Below are positions 49,177 through 59,684 of a DNA stretch of 64,000 nucleotides, one piece after another. The notes beneath the pieces were generated by a model that ran no database searches, was not told the DNA's origin, and saw nothing but the letters and a program-made list of their open reading frames with translations. Source of the stretch: Narthecium ossifragum (taxonomy: Eukaryota; Streptophyta; Magnoliopsida; Dioscoreales; Nartheciaceae); the NCBI GenBank assembly GCA_963920575.1, contig OY986966.1, positions 11,262,048 through 11,326,047 on the forward strand, given 5' to 3'. Position 1 is the first letter of the stretch, and each line of letters opens with the position of its first letter. The position numbers and the translations under genes were made by a program.

Positions 49177-51411
49177 TGTCGCGCCTCGACCCGCGTAGGC
49201 CCAACCGGGCCGGGCGACGCGAACCGGAACCTAACCGACTGCAAAAATTTTGGCGAGGTTTCCCTTTAATCATAGTGGTCTCCCTAGCAATTCATAATCA
49301 TTCTGTGTTAACATACAATTACAAACCTCAAAATTGAAACTGAATATATTACAAATCCTCAACATAGTAAAAGTTATACAAAATGTCTCCCGTAGGAGGC
49401 TAACTAAACAAAAGGGTATAACTGCTGATCGCCGCACCTCAAGCACCGCCAGACGCCGCCACGTCACCAAACACCGGCCCGGTAGGGGCGACCGAAGAAG
49501 AGCTAGCGCCAGCCCCTGCAAAACATAGCCCGGGTAGGAGTGAGCACTAAGCTCAGCAGGGACACTATACTACGACACTTACAAGGGAGGGAACACAACA
49601 GTGCCACCCCCAAGTCTACCCTAGGTGTATACAAGGGTCCCATAACCCTACCGGAAGTCCATGAACGCAGGCCCAAAACACTCAGACTCTCAACAGGACA
49701 CTGAACACTGTTTGGCGGGCAAGGACACCGTTGGGCAGGCACACCTCCACCCAAGAGTCAAGAACACCGGACACCGACTACACCTCTGATTCAACTTGGA
49801 GTCGACACGACCTCTAAACATCAAACCACATGTATTCAGGTCATCTAACCCTATTATCGAAATCGACTAAATACTACAAATCGAATCCTGGACCAAGCTA
49901 CCCGCAACGGTCCTAGAGCTAGATCCGAACTACCCGAAAGCTCCGGATCGACGATCAACCCATCGCCAACGTCCTACACAGATGCAACTAATGCCCAAAA
50001 TAATGCATGCTATGATCACACGCAGGATAAAATAGATAAGCTTGCAACAGTATGTGATGGTATATCAAACTGGGCACGACACCCTGCCGGCCCGGGGTGT
50101 TGAACAAGTAAGTAAGGTCTAGGAACTGCTACAGTGGTACCGCCACCAACTGTCAGTAGTCCACCACAACACCTGCATCGGAAAGCAGCCCCGCAAACAA
50201 CAGCTCACAGATATCACAGAAAAAGCCCTCGGCGCACGCCGGTATGCAAGGCTAGGGAAAGCTGTAGGGCTACTCGCCCATTTATTCTAAACATCTCGGG
50301 AGTCATCACTCCCCCGGTTCACCACTGCCCCTATTATAGGGCTAACATGCTTAAACAGATGTACCAGGTATAAGGCGGTAAGGAAAAATCGTCATACAAA
50401 GCCCCGCGGGTAAAAGCCATTTGAAAACACCCCTCAGCTACTAAGAGATCGATCTTTCTTCCAGGCAAGATCAATCTTCTTAGTGCTTGGGAGAAAACTC
50501 GACCCTGTCAACTGAAAGAGATCGATCTTCTTCACCAGAAGGATCGATCTTCTTCGTGACATGGAAGAAAACTAGTTCCTGTCAACTGAAAGAGATCGAT
50601 CTTCTTCGTGACATGGAACCTGCCATACCAGTCTAGGCAAGGATCGATCTTCTCCCACCGAGGGATCGATCCTGCTCGGGCTGGGCATGACACCCCAGAA
50701 GGGATCGATCTTCCCTCAAGGGAGATCGATCCGAATGGGTTCTCCGGCGACCAGACGGCGAGAAATACCGCCGAAAAATACAACCAAATCCCCCAAAACT
50801 CTGGGATCTGGTAGATCAAGGGACCACGAGTCCAAAACCGGTGAGATCATGGGAAACCAACATGTATTTTAACATATCTAAGCAAAAGATCACAATCAAA
50901 CCAGAAAAACTCCAAAACCCTGAAAGATTGTAGGTAGGATCCCTACCTATGCAATAGCAGCTTAAATCAAGCTACTAGGCCTTGGATCGTCCTCAAACTC
51001 CTCCAAAATCGCCAGATCTGAGCTCAAGATCCCCGGATTTCAAAAGGGTTTAAAGAAATCCGTTGCGTCCGCTTTATAGGCGGACGAACCGACCTATGAG
51101 GGATAGATCTTTCCTCAAGAGAAGATCGATCTCTCATGAGGATCACAGCTTGACTTTCTGGCACAAGGAGATCGATCTCTTAGCCAAAGAAGATCGATCT
51201 TATTTGTGCAGAAAGCTAAACTTGGGCAAGAGCTCAAGCGCAAGTCCGGATCTTTCGATCCCGGGTCCCACTAACCATTCTAGCCAAACATTACCACAAA
51301 CATGGTCAGTGTGTGCACACGCGGGTCTGAAACAAGCCGACAAGGCGCAATTTACCAAATTGCCCTTGCGGTCCACAACGAACCACAGGAGTAGAGAGAC
51401 GGGTCCTCACA
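49177..51411 (-). mobile_element. Solo LTR G1 (chromovirus, G family), reverse orientation
   Basis: 2,235 bp, from TGTGAGGACCCGTCTCTC (minus strand, 51411) to a GGGTCGAGGCGCGACA-type end at 49177, flanked by ATAAC at 49172-49176 and 51412-51416. It matches the 3' LTR of H (53437-55642) along its length, so they are the same family. GATCGATC arrays occur at 50445-50735 and 51100-51210. No internal part remains. Confidence 0.93.
50445..51210 (-). repeat. GATCGATCTTC palindrome arrays in solo LTR G1
   Basis: Nine copies, mostly GATCGATC followed by TTC, in 50445-50735 and about four more in 51100-51210, with a roughly 360-bp gap. Pairs are spaced 20-23 bp apart. In the H copy of this LTR only the shorter cluster (53656-53735) is present, so array size varies within one family. 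Confidence 0.88.
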
Positions 51412-51730
51412 ATAACACTCCTATTAATACCTGCTTTCCATACGAGCATCTCTTTCAGGTGGCTCGTCTTTCACAACCTTGGCATGCACATATAGTTAAT
51501 TATATTGTTTCCGACAAACTTCCTGACTCTTGGTCTAAAAATTCCAAAGACAGATTCTTTTCTCAGATTAAATATTATATTTAGGAGGACCCTGAGTGAT
51601 TTAAGCATTGTTCTGACCAAGTTATCCGTAGGTGTGTGCCCGAGTCAGAAGTTCATGATATTCTCACTTTCTATCATACACATGTTTGTGGTGGTCATTT
51701 CTTAGGGAAGAAAACCATGATATTCTCACG
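51412..51730 (+). pseudogene. Element C integrase, N-terminal part
   Basis: The sequence continues in phase from the end of RNase H (NTPINTCFPYEHLFQVARLS), then reads DKLPDSWSKNSKDRFFSQIK, a stop, CVPESEVHDILTFYHTHVCG and GHFLGKKTM, the zinc-binding start of Athila integrase. It is cut at about 51718-51730, where chromovirus H begins, so most of integrase is absent. Confidence 0.85.
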
Positions 51731-53345
51731 TAGTTTCCTATGGTTCTCGACAGCTGAAGAACCATGAGAGGGACTACCCGACTTACAACTTGGAGCTACT
51801 GTAGGACTACGACTTTGAGTTGCATTACCATCCTGGTAAGGCAAACGTCGTAGCAGACGCGCTGAGCAGACAGGTGAGAGACACCAAAGCTGCAGTTGCA
51901 GGGTTGTCAACGCGGCAGTGGCAGGCTCTAGAGACGGCGGGCAGAGCTCGAGGAGTTACGCACATCGGCGGGCACGGAGGGCGCAGACGGGGACTGGACA
52001 GTATCATCAGACGGAGGGCTACGGTTCAGAGGCAGAGTAGCGGTTCCAGCAGATCCAGTTCTACGAGACGACGTCCTACGAGAGTTCCACTACCCTCGTT
52101 TCGCAGTTCATCCGGGCGGCACCAAGATGTACCAGGATCTTCGGCGACAGTTCTAGTGGCGCGGGATGAAGAGGGCAGTGACGGAGTTCGTATCGCGCTG
52201 CCTTACCTGTCAGAAGGTCAAGGTAGAGTACCAGCAGACTCTGGGGTTACTTCAGCCGCTTCCACTAGTTGAGTGGAAGTGGGAGCACATTACGATGGAC
52301 TTCGTGACCGGGCTACCGAGATCGCCTAGGGGAATGACGCGATTTGGGTCATCATTGATCGATTAACCAAATCAACGCACTTCCTGCCTATGCGGACGAC
52401 AGACTCGACTGACAGGTTGGGTAGCTTGTACGTCAGAGAGGTGGTCAGACTGCACGGAGTTCCAGTTTCGATCGTGTCAGACCATGACCCCAGGTTCACC
52501 AGCATGTTCTGGCGAGGCTTTCAGGAGGCAGTTGGCACACTCCCGACTTTCAGTACGGCGTTCCATTCGCAGACAGACGGGCAGTCAGAGTGGACGGTCC
52601 ATATCTTGGAGGATATGCTGAGAGCATGTGTCCTGGACGCCGGAGGCAGCTGGGAGGAGCACGTTCCCTTGGTGGAGTTCGCCTACAACAACAGCTACCA
52701 GTTCAGTCTTGGAGTAGCACCTTTCGAGGCATTGTATGGTAGGTCGTGTCGTTCCCCAGTGTGCTAGACAGAGGTTGGAGAGGCTTCACTCACCGGTCCA
52801 AACCTCGTCAGGCGGTCGTCAGAGAGGTTAGTGCAGATCAGGCAGAGACCTCTGATGGCTCAGAGCCGGCAAAAGAGTTATGCAGATCAGAGGCGACGAC
52901 CGTTGGAGTTTGCAGTCGGCGACCGAAGAGTTCTTGCGAGCATCGCCGTACAGAGGTTCTGTCAGGTTTGGCAAAGATGGCAAGTTGGCGCCGAGGTTTG
53001 TCGGGCCGTTTGAGATCCTAGAGAGGGTCGGCAAGGTAGCTTACCACCTGGATCTTCCTCAGCACATGTCAGCTGTGTGCCCGACTTTCCATGTGTCGGT
53101 GCTGAGGAAGTTTCACCCAGATCCGTCTCATGTCATCAGAGTGGATGACATCGAGCTTGAGGCAGAAGCGAGCTTCATTGAGAAACCGGTTTGAGTACTT
53201 GACCGGAGGGATCAAGTCTTGCGGGGCAAGACGATTCCCTTGGTCAGGGTACTGTGGAGGCACAGAGGCGCCGAGGAGATGACCTGGGAGCGCGAGGCGC
53301 GCATGCGGCAGGAGTTTCCGCAGTTGTTTTCTTCTCCATGTACCT
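51731..53345 (+). pseudogene. Element H RNase H end, integrase and chromodomain
   Basis: After a TAG near 51803 the RNase H end reads [20 protein letters not shown]. Integrase has the HHCC zinc region (EFHYPRFAVHPG, then SRCLTCQKVK), the core with TMDFVTGLP, VSDHDPRF and TDGQSEW (both aspartates and the glutamate in place), and [10 protein letters not shown], split by frameshifts near 51950, 52150 and 52355 and by stops near 52162 and 52767. The chromodomain-like tail (about 53230-53335) reads LVRVLWRHRGAEEMTWEREA in another phase. Confidence 0.87.
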
Positions 53346-53413
53346 CTTGTCCTGTCTTCTAGTGTAGTTGTTTTGTTGTTTCCGAGCCCTACCCTTATCG
53401 AATCTCGGGACGA

Positions 53414-53436
53414 GATTTCCTTTAAGGGTAATCGGA
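53414..53436 (+). other. Polypurine-tract region of H
   Basis: The sequence ATTTCCTTTAAGGGTAATCGGA directly precedes the 3' LTR, after the CGGGACGAGATTT signature usual between pol and LTR in chromoviruses. The purine run itself is short. Confidence 0.5.
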
Positions 53437-55642
53437 TGTGAGGACCTGCCCCTCTACCCCTGTGGCTCGTTGTAGACCGCAAGGGACCGCAAGGGCAATT
53501 TGGTAAATTACGCCTTGTTGGTTTGTTTCACACCCGAGTGTGCACACACTGGCCTTGTTTGGTGTTAGTGTTTGATTAGAATGGTTAGGTGGATCCGGGA
53601 TCGGAAGATCCGAGCTTGGGCTTATGTTTAGCCCAAGTTTGTCTTTCTGGGCAAGAAGATCGATCTTTCTTGCTAAGAAGATCGATCTTCCTTGTTAAGG
53701 GGATCGATCTTCTTTGGGAAGATATCGATCCCTCTGTGCCAGAAAGTCCTGGCGGTGACTCTTGCGAGGACGACCGCCGTTGGTCGTCGCTCTCCCTTGT
53801 CAAAGGGAGAGAGGACTTTCCCTCCTCTCCTCCCCCTTTTCCCCTCCTTCCCCGGCTTTCCCCTTCTCTTTTCCTTCCTCTTCTTCTTCTCCTCTTCTTC
53901 TCTTCTTCTTTCTTCTTCCCGCGAGCTCTGCTTCCCCTGTTTTTCTGGCGAGATTCTTCTCCTCCGTTCTCCCTCCTCCGACCACCGTTTTGGGCGTTCC
54001 AAGGCTCATTGGATCCGTGGCAACTTGAGGAAGATCCCTGGTGTGGTTTGAAGCTTTGTTGGTGACCGGTTTGTGGGGAATCAACCAAGGATTGCGTTTC
54101 CGGTAGGTGTTCTACCTACGTGACTTAGTTTAATGGGTTTCTCTTAATCTAGTCGTTAGATCTTGTAGTTGTTTGTGTTGTTGGCTTCCTCTTGCTTAGT
54201 ATAATTTCTGATTTAAGTTTCATAAGCTTTGGTTGAGATTTTAGTAGGATTCAAGCATGTTTAATCTCAGATTTTCCAGTTTCTGCTGTTCTTGAAGAAC
54301 AACCGGTTTGCGGCGAGTTTTTCGACCAGTACGTGCATGTTCTTGGGTTGTGATGAACCTAAGAGTTGTAGATCTTTGAATCTACTCTCAAACCCAACTG
54401 ATTTCATAATTATCTGATTTTCCTACGATTTGTTATGATTTGCGCACTAGTGGGCTGCGTTGCAGCAAGCAATGGTAAGTTAGTTTTGATTAGCGGTTTT
54501 GATTAGTGTTTTTCCGTTAATCCAGCTGTTGGCTGTTTCTATATTTTGGATATGTTGATCCCGACATATTGATCTACTGGAGTCTAAGTTGGATCTCGAA
54601 TCCGACGTCGTTTGGAAGTCGGATCGACGGGGTCAACTAGCTGCTATGTAGAGAATTTTTGGTGTTTTATATAATATTATATGTTCAAACAGATAATATT
54701 ATATTTTTACTGTTCATCGAGGTTTTTGGGGTTGCTTCCCGTTGCAGGAGCTCGCGGTTGACGGTCGTGGTACCGTCGTAATGCCGGGACCCGCTGCGGA
54801 TCGGCTGGCAGCGGTTGGTAGTACCGCTGCAGCGATCCAGTTGGACTTGTATGTTGTTTTATCATACTGTTGCATGCATATCCTCTTGTTTGTGTATGTT
54901 CATAGCATGCATTTCTCTGTTGTGCATTAGTTGCATTGGTTAGGGCGTGGGTGATCTGTGGGTCGCCGTCCCGAGGCTGGAAGCTCAGACTTAGCCCTAG
55001 GACCGGGGTTGCATAGTTTAGACCCGGTTCGAATTGTGGTGTCCAGTCAAACTTGATGATAGGCGTAGATGACTGGTACACCTGTTGCTTGATGATTATA
55101 GAGGTCGTGTCGGCCTCGAGTCGGATGCTGAGGTGTAGCCGGTGTCCCACTGTGTTGACCCTTGTGTAGAGAGGTTGACTACTTACCGGTCAGTTTCCCG
55201 CCTGCAGTGTCGTTCCCTGCTTGTGGGGCAGTAGTGTTGTTTCCTGCTACCCGGGCTGCGTTTGCAGGTGCAGGCGTTCGCTCCTCTTTGGTGGCCCCTA
55301 CCGGGCAGTTGGTCGGCGGTGCGGCGGCGCCAGGCGGAGTCTGAGAGGTGGTGATCTTTTACTGCTTTTTAAACCTTGGTTAGTTAGTCTCCTACGGGAG
55401 TATAAATGTTGTATTTGAATCTTACCCTCTCCGAGGATATGTATATTAAATTCACTTTGGTTTTGTAATCTGAGGTTCGAGGTTTGTAATTTAATTATGT
55501 CTTTTTAAATTGAGGGTGTTTTGATGAATTGTTAGGTAGACCATAGGTTAGAGGGAACCCTCGCCAACATATTTCCACTATTTGTTAGGTTCCGGTTCGC
55601 GTCGCCCGGCCCGGTTGGGCTTTCGCGGGTCGGGGCGCGACA
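53437..55642 (+). repeat. 3' LTR of element H (G family)
   Basis: 2,206 bp, from TGTGAGGACCTGCCCC to GGGTCGGGGCGCGACA. It has a GATCGATC cluster at 53656-53735 followed by a strong CT-rich tract (53815-53935) instead of an evident TATA. The large ORFs in this tract on both strands (53585-54088) come from its base composition. Confidence 0.92.
53656..53735 (+). repeat. GATCGATC cluster in H LTR
   Basis: Four copies (AGATCGATCTTTC, AGATCGATCTTCC, GGATCGATCTTCT and a decayed ATATCGATC) spaced about 20 bp apart in 80 bp. Confidence 0.85.
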
Positions 55643-55795
55643 TTCTCCGTAGCAGTCAGTTTAACACCCACGTTGGACACATTGCCTTTGATTGATGTAT
55701 GTGATTGTTTAGAACCTTAAGGATGTTTCCAATCGGAAAATCGGAGCTCAATCTGGAAAGATCGAATCAGACGGCTGAGATCAGATCCTGATCTC

Positions 55796-55803
55796 TATAA
55801 ATA
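55796..55803 (+). promoter_or_regulatory. TATA box of LTR I
   Basis: TATAAATA followed by a CT-rich tract, equivalent in position to that of the E LTR. Confidence 0.65.
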
Positions 55804-56324
55804 CCCTGACCTTCTCTCTCTTTCCTCTCTCTTTCTTTCCTCTCCTGTCGTTATCTCTCTCTCTCTCCTACCGGCTGAGCTAGGGTTTCGAGGAGCGGAT
55901 CTTGGCGATTGAGGTTGGGGAACACGTGGAGGAGCTGCCCTACTTGATCAAGTAGGTGTTTCTACCCCGATCGTCTAGTCGGGTCTACCTAGGATAGGTT
56001 TATTGTGATTTTTATGTATGTATGCATGGTAGAATGTTGTGTAGCTTAATACGTTGATGCTTTGGTTTGCTTAGAGTATCTCTACCAATTGGTTTCATAG
56101 TTTATCGGACTATTCTCATTTTATTGCCGGTTTGTCGGTTTTTGGCCGTTTTGACCTAGATATGAGTTTTGATCATCAAAATCTTGTTTTCTCCGTACTA
56201 ATAGCTTTCCCATCATTTATTACGCATGCCTGCAAAATTTCATCGATTTTCTACAAGCTTTGATAGATCAAATCCAAGAAATTGGATTTCTTGTACTGTT
56301 CTTAGGAACTGTGCACCAGGCCTA

Positions 56325-56665
56325 ACGGTCGACTGTCAGGTGTTGGCACGCTTGATTTTGGTCTCATGGTCGACCGTCGCATCGACCGTGAGGCTCTGTC
56401 TCGTTTTGGGTCTCCCAGGGTCGATGTTCCGATCGACCGTGGGTCCTTACCCTTTTTCCCACTTTACCTCACGGTCGACCGTCGCATCGACCGTGAGGTT
56501 CTGTCTCCCTTTTGGCTTCCCAAGGTCGATGCCCCGATCGACCAAGGCCCTTATGTTTTTCCCACTTTTTGGTCTCACGGTCGACCGTCGCATCGACCGT
56601 GGCCTCACGGTCGACCGTCGCATCGACTGTGGCCTCACGGTCGATCGTCGCATCGACCGTGAGCC
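56325..56665 (+). repeat. CGGTCGACCGTCGCATCGACCG dyad array in LTR I
   Basis: Six or more units combining ACGGTCGACCG and GCATCGACCGTG in about 340 bp, in the LTR leader. The spacing is regular and the sequence is better conserved than the rest of the LTR. Confidence 0.9.
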
Positions 56666-57970
56666 CTTGAACAGTGTTTTTTTGCTTTCTTTGATTGGAT
56701 TTTCGTTCATGATAGGTACCCAATCATGTTAGGAAGCATGCATGATGTTATCACGGGGTTTTCAATGGATTTCGATTGAGATTGGGAATTGAATCGTGTG
56801 TTTCCCCTTTTTGGCGGATTTTTGGGTTGACTTGCATTTAAATACCTAGTTGGATGGTAAACTTAAATGCTTATTGTTTGTTTAGCCATTATCTAGCTAT
56901 GAGTGCTAGTTTACGTTGTATTGTGGAACCTTAACCCGTTGTCGGCGTGTGTCGATGGCTATTGTATAACTGTTGAAGTCATAATTGTTGTTGTGGCATA
57001 TAGAGACATTTAGGTTAAATGTTTGCATAGGCCCATGCACTGTATGCATTAGAGGCATGTTAGGTTAGGCGGGGCGATGGGTTGATCACCGATCCGAGGC
57101 TCTCGGGTAGCTCGGATCTAGCCTTAGGACCGTGGTTGGGTAGTTTGGTTTAGGACGTGATTGTATCATTGGAATCTTCATGTTATCGAGGATATGATGT
57201 AGTTGGCTATAATCATATTGTTATTAAGGTTTAGAGGTCATGTTGTTTCTCCAATACCAAGCGCTAACGATGGATGTCGATGCGTTCCCGATGTGGGTCC
57301 CCAAGGCATGGGAATCCTGCTTGGGTAAGGGTGATCATGCATGTTACTATTCCTTGGCCTCATGGTAACATGTTCAGGAGAGAGGTTTCATGACAGGAGC
57401 CCTTGGGACATCGATAGGGGTTGTGGGACCCTGTGGCATTCTTTAGGCTTAGGCGGAGAGACATCACAGTTGTTGTTTTCCTCCCTTCAGTGCGCTGTAG
57501 AGTAGAACCCTACTGAGCTTATCGCTCACTCCTACCAGGGCTGCGTTTTGCAGATGCAGGCGCCAGTTCTTCTTCAGTAGAGCCGGCTGGATCAGCCTTT
57601 GGCGGCGCGAGGACTTCTAGAGGAGCTTGAGATTGTTGTGGGAGAACAGTTGTACTTTTGATAGATTGTGTATATTATAGACATCATTCGAGGATTTTTG
57701 GGTTAAATGTACAATCTCTCCCCTTGGAGGAATTTTTTATAAGAATTTGTATCGGATGTCTAAATAGTACAACTTTATGTTATTTTAAATTGAATCATGT
57801 TTTGTTAGTCATGGGTTATTGGATGTTTAAATTATAGCTTTATCCTTGGAAGTCAAATGGTATTAAATTATCTCTGTTTTCCGCAAATGTATCGTGCTAG
57901 CTTGGATGTGAATAGTAATAGGAACCCTCACGCCTCGGCCTGGATGGGTTTTCTGGGTCGGGGTGTGACA

Positions 57971-58640
57971 CGCCACCTCTCCGGCCTCCCCTAGCTGTCC
58001 AAAACACCACCATCACCTCCGCCATCCTTCCGCCTGCCATTTTCCATCCTTCTCTTCCTTTGACACCCTCTCTTCCGACGCCGGTGAGCCTCCTCAGTTA
58101 CTTCCGCTATCGCCGATATCCTCCTCCATCTACCATTTCTCTGTAACCCCTCCACAAGCTTCCCCAGGCCGCCACGACTCTTCCACCACCATAAAAAAAC
58201 AGAATTGCCGCTTGGATAGCCGGCATCCACCTCTGTCGACATCGACCTTCGCAGACTGTCACCAATCCACGACCTTCCCCAGTTCCAATCCACCTCCATT
58301 AGCTTCTTCCAGCCTCCACGATCCTTCCTCTATCCTTTCCAACCTCGATTGAAGCTCCGACCGCCGGATTCCAACTCCGGCCATCTTCGTCCAAGCCATC
58401 CCCCGCTGTTCCGCTACCTGGAGACCACCATTCACAGATCAGACCATATAGATGGACTCCTTGGCCTTCCACGATTCCATCTCTACTAGTCCCAACCTCC
58501 GGCGACGAAGTTTCACCGTTGATCACCGGCCGACGAGCTCTCAGCCGTCCGGTGGCTGATCGACGAGATCCATATGCTCTGAAGCCCTGTTTTCCGATCA
58601 GACGGTGTAGATCTTCAATCAAGATGATATTATAAATGAT
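57971..58640. other. C-rich segment of unknown nature
   Basis: A pyrimidine-rich, GC-rich stretch distinct from its AT-rich neighbours. Open frames run on the minus strand (58299-58622 and 57991-58299), but their residue content (glycine, arginine) reflects base composition. It sits where element C should have its extra ORF after pol, so it may be the degraded start of such an ORF. It could also be a captured host fragment. I recognise no protein. Confidence 0.35.
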
Positions 58641-59684
58641 GATTATTTGGGTGTCGATTCTAGAAATTTAATTTTTACTATTATACATCTCTTGAAATAT
58701 ATCAACATGATGAAATTATGATATGATTTGACAAAGTTGCCAGTTTTAGAAATTTATTTTATAAAGTATTCTGAGACTTGTATGTCATATAAGGGATAGT
58801 AAGTTTTTACTATGCATGACACAATTTCTATACTTTAACACTTTTACCATGATTTAAAGATAATTTGACATATCCTAATGCACATGTTCGCTTTCACATG
58901 TTAAAGGGTTGATATTAGATTCTAAGCATGATATTAGGATAGATTTACAATTCTATGTCATGGCACAGAAAATACATGAACACATGCAATTATCTGAGTA
59001 TGCGGAAAAAAAAAAAGATTTTCAACTTAGTAACTGGGCAGTGTGCCTAACCAGCATGGTGTTCGCTTAAAACAGTTGAAATTCTTTAAAAAAATGAGGG
59101 TTTCATACTTAGTAACCGGGCAAGGTGCCTAACAAGGTGTGTTGTTCGCGTAAAACGGTTGAAATTCTTAGAAAAAAAAACATATATTGCTATGTGATAA
59201 GTAGAAGATATGTGCTTGGCTACGATTGTGATATTGAATAGTTGAAGTGTTTAGATATAATTGATGCTCTGAAGCATGTGGAATCCTATTCATACACAGA
59301 AGCGTTAAAGTTATATTTAGTCATGATTAAATATGTTAAAGTGTTGGAAATATGTTATGACATGTTTTGACTTACTATATTTTTATGTGATTATGAGTTG
59401 AAGGGTTTATTTATGGATATTATTTCTATTTCATGCATTAGAGTTAATAAATATTATAATTGATTTCTAATGATATATTCAAAGGAATGTATTGATGTTT
59501 GTGGGTGTCATCCTTGAAAACCCTCAGGAGACTATAACTCCTCCACTGGGGTAACCCAGGGGTTTAAAAACTTGTTGCACATGCTAAGTGCAATCGTAAG
59601 ACCTACGAAAGTGGCTAGTTAGATTTATTGCTTTCTTTTATATTTTCTTTGCTCGAGGACTGGCAAAGTGTAAGTTGAGGGGTG
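58641..59684 (+). other. Element C 3' noncoding region and polypurine tract
   Basis: An AT-rich region homologous over about 1 kb to element B at 27400-28590, including GGGATAGTAA, CACATGTT, the AGTAACTGGGCAGTGTGCC stretch and CCTCCACTGGGGTAACCCAGG. It contains a small tandem copy of the GGGCA-GTGTGCC segment at 59030-59160 (two copies). It ends TAAGTTGAGGGGTG at 59671-59684, the polypurine tract. Confidence 0.8.

Larger units (their letters stand above)
51731..55642 (+). mobile_element. Element H: 5'-truncated chromovirus of G-LTR family
   Basis: H begins in RNase H (SYGSRQLKNHERDYP at about 51735-51780), has a deletion inside RNase H, then integrase, chromodomain, polypurine tract and a full 3' LTR (53437-55642). 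No 5' LTR, gag, protease or RT is present. The left breakpoint carries a copy of ATGATATTCTCAC (51718-51730), also found at 51656-51668 of element C, consistent with template-switched repair. It is inactive. Confidence 0.87.
55643..57970 (+). repeat. LTR I (E family), 5'-truncated and fused to H
   Basis: From about 55648 the sequence aligns with the interior of the E-family LTR (CACATTGCCTTTGATTGATG and onwards) and ends GGGTCGGGGTGTGACA at 57970. The first roughly 150 bp of that LTR are missing, because H's LTR abuts it. It has a TATA box at 55796-55803 and the CGGTCGATC array at 56325-56665. No other part of an E-type element flanks it. Confidence 0.88.

Noticed and set aside
53585..54088. 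Large charged (lysine/glutamate-rich) and phenylalanine/serine-rich ORFs on both strands
   Set aside because: They are products of the CT-rich tract in the H LTR, with no start context or similarity, and the equivalent LTR G1 does not preserve them.
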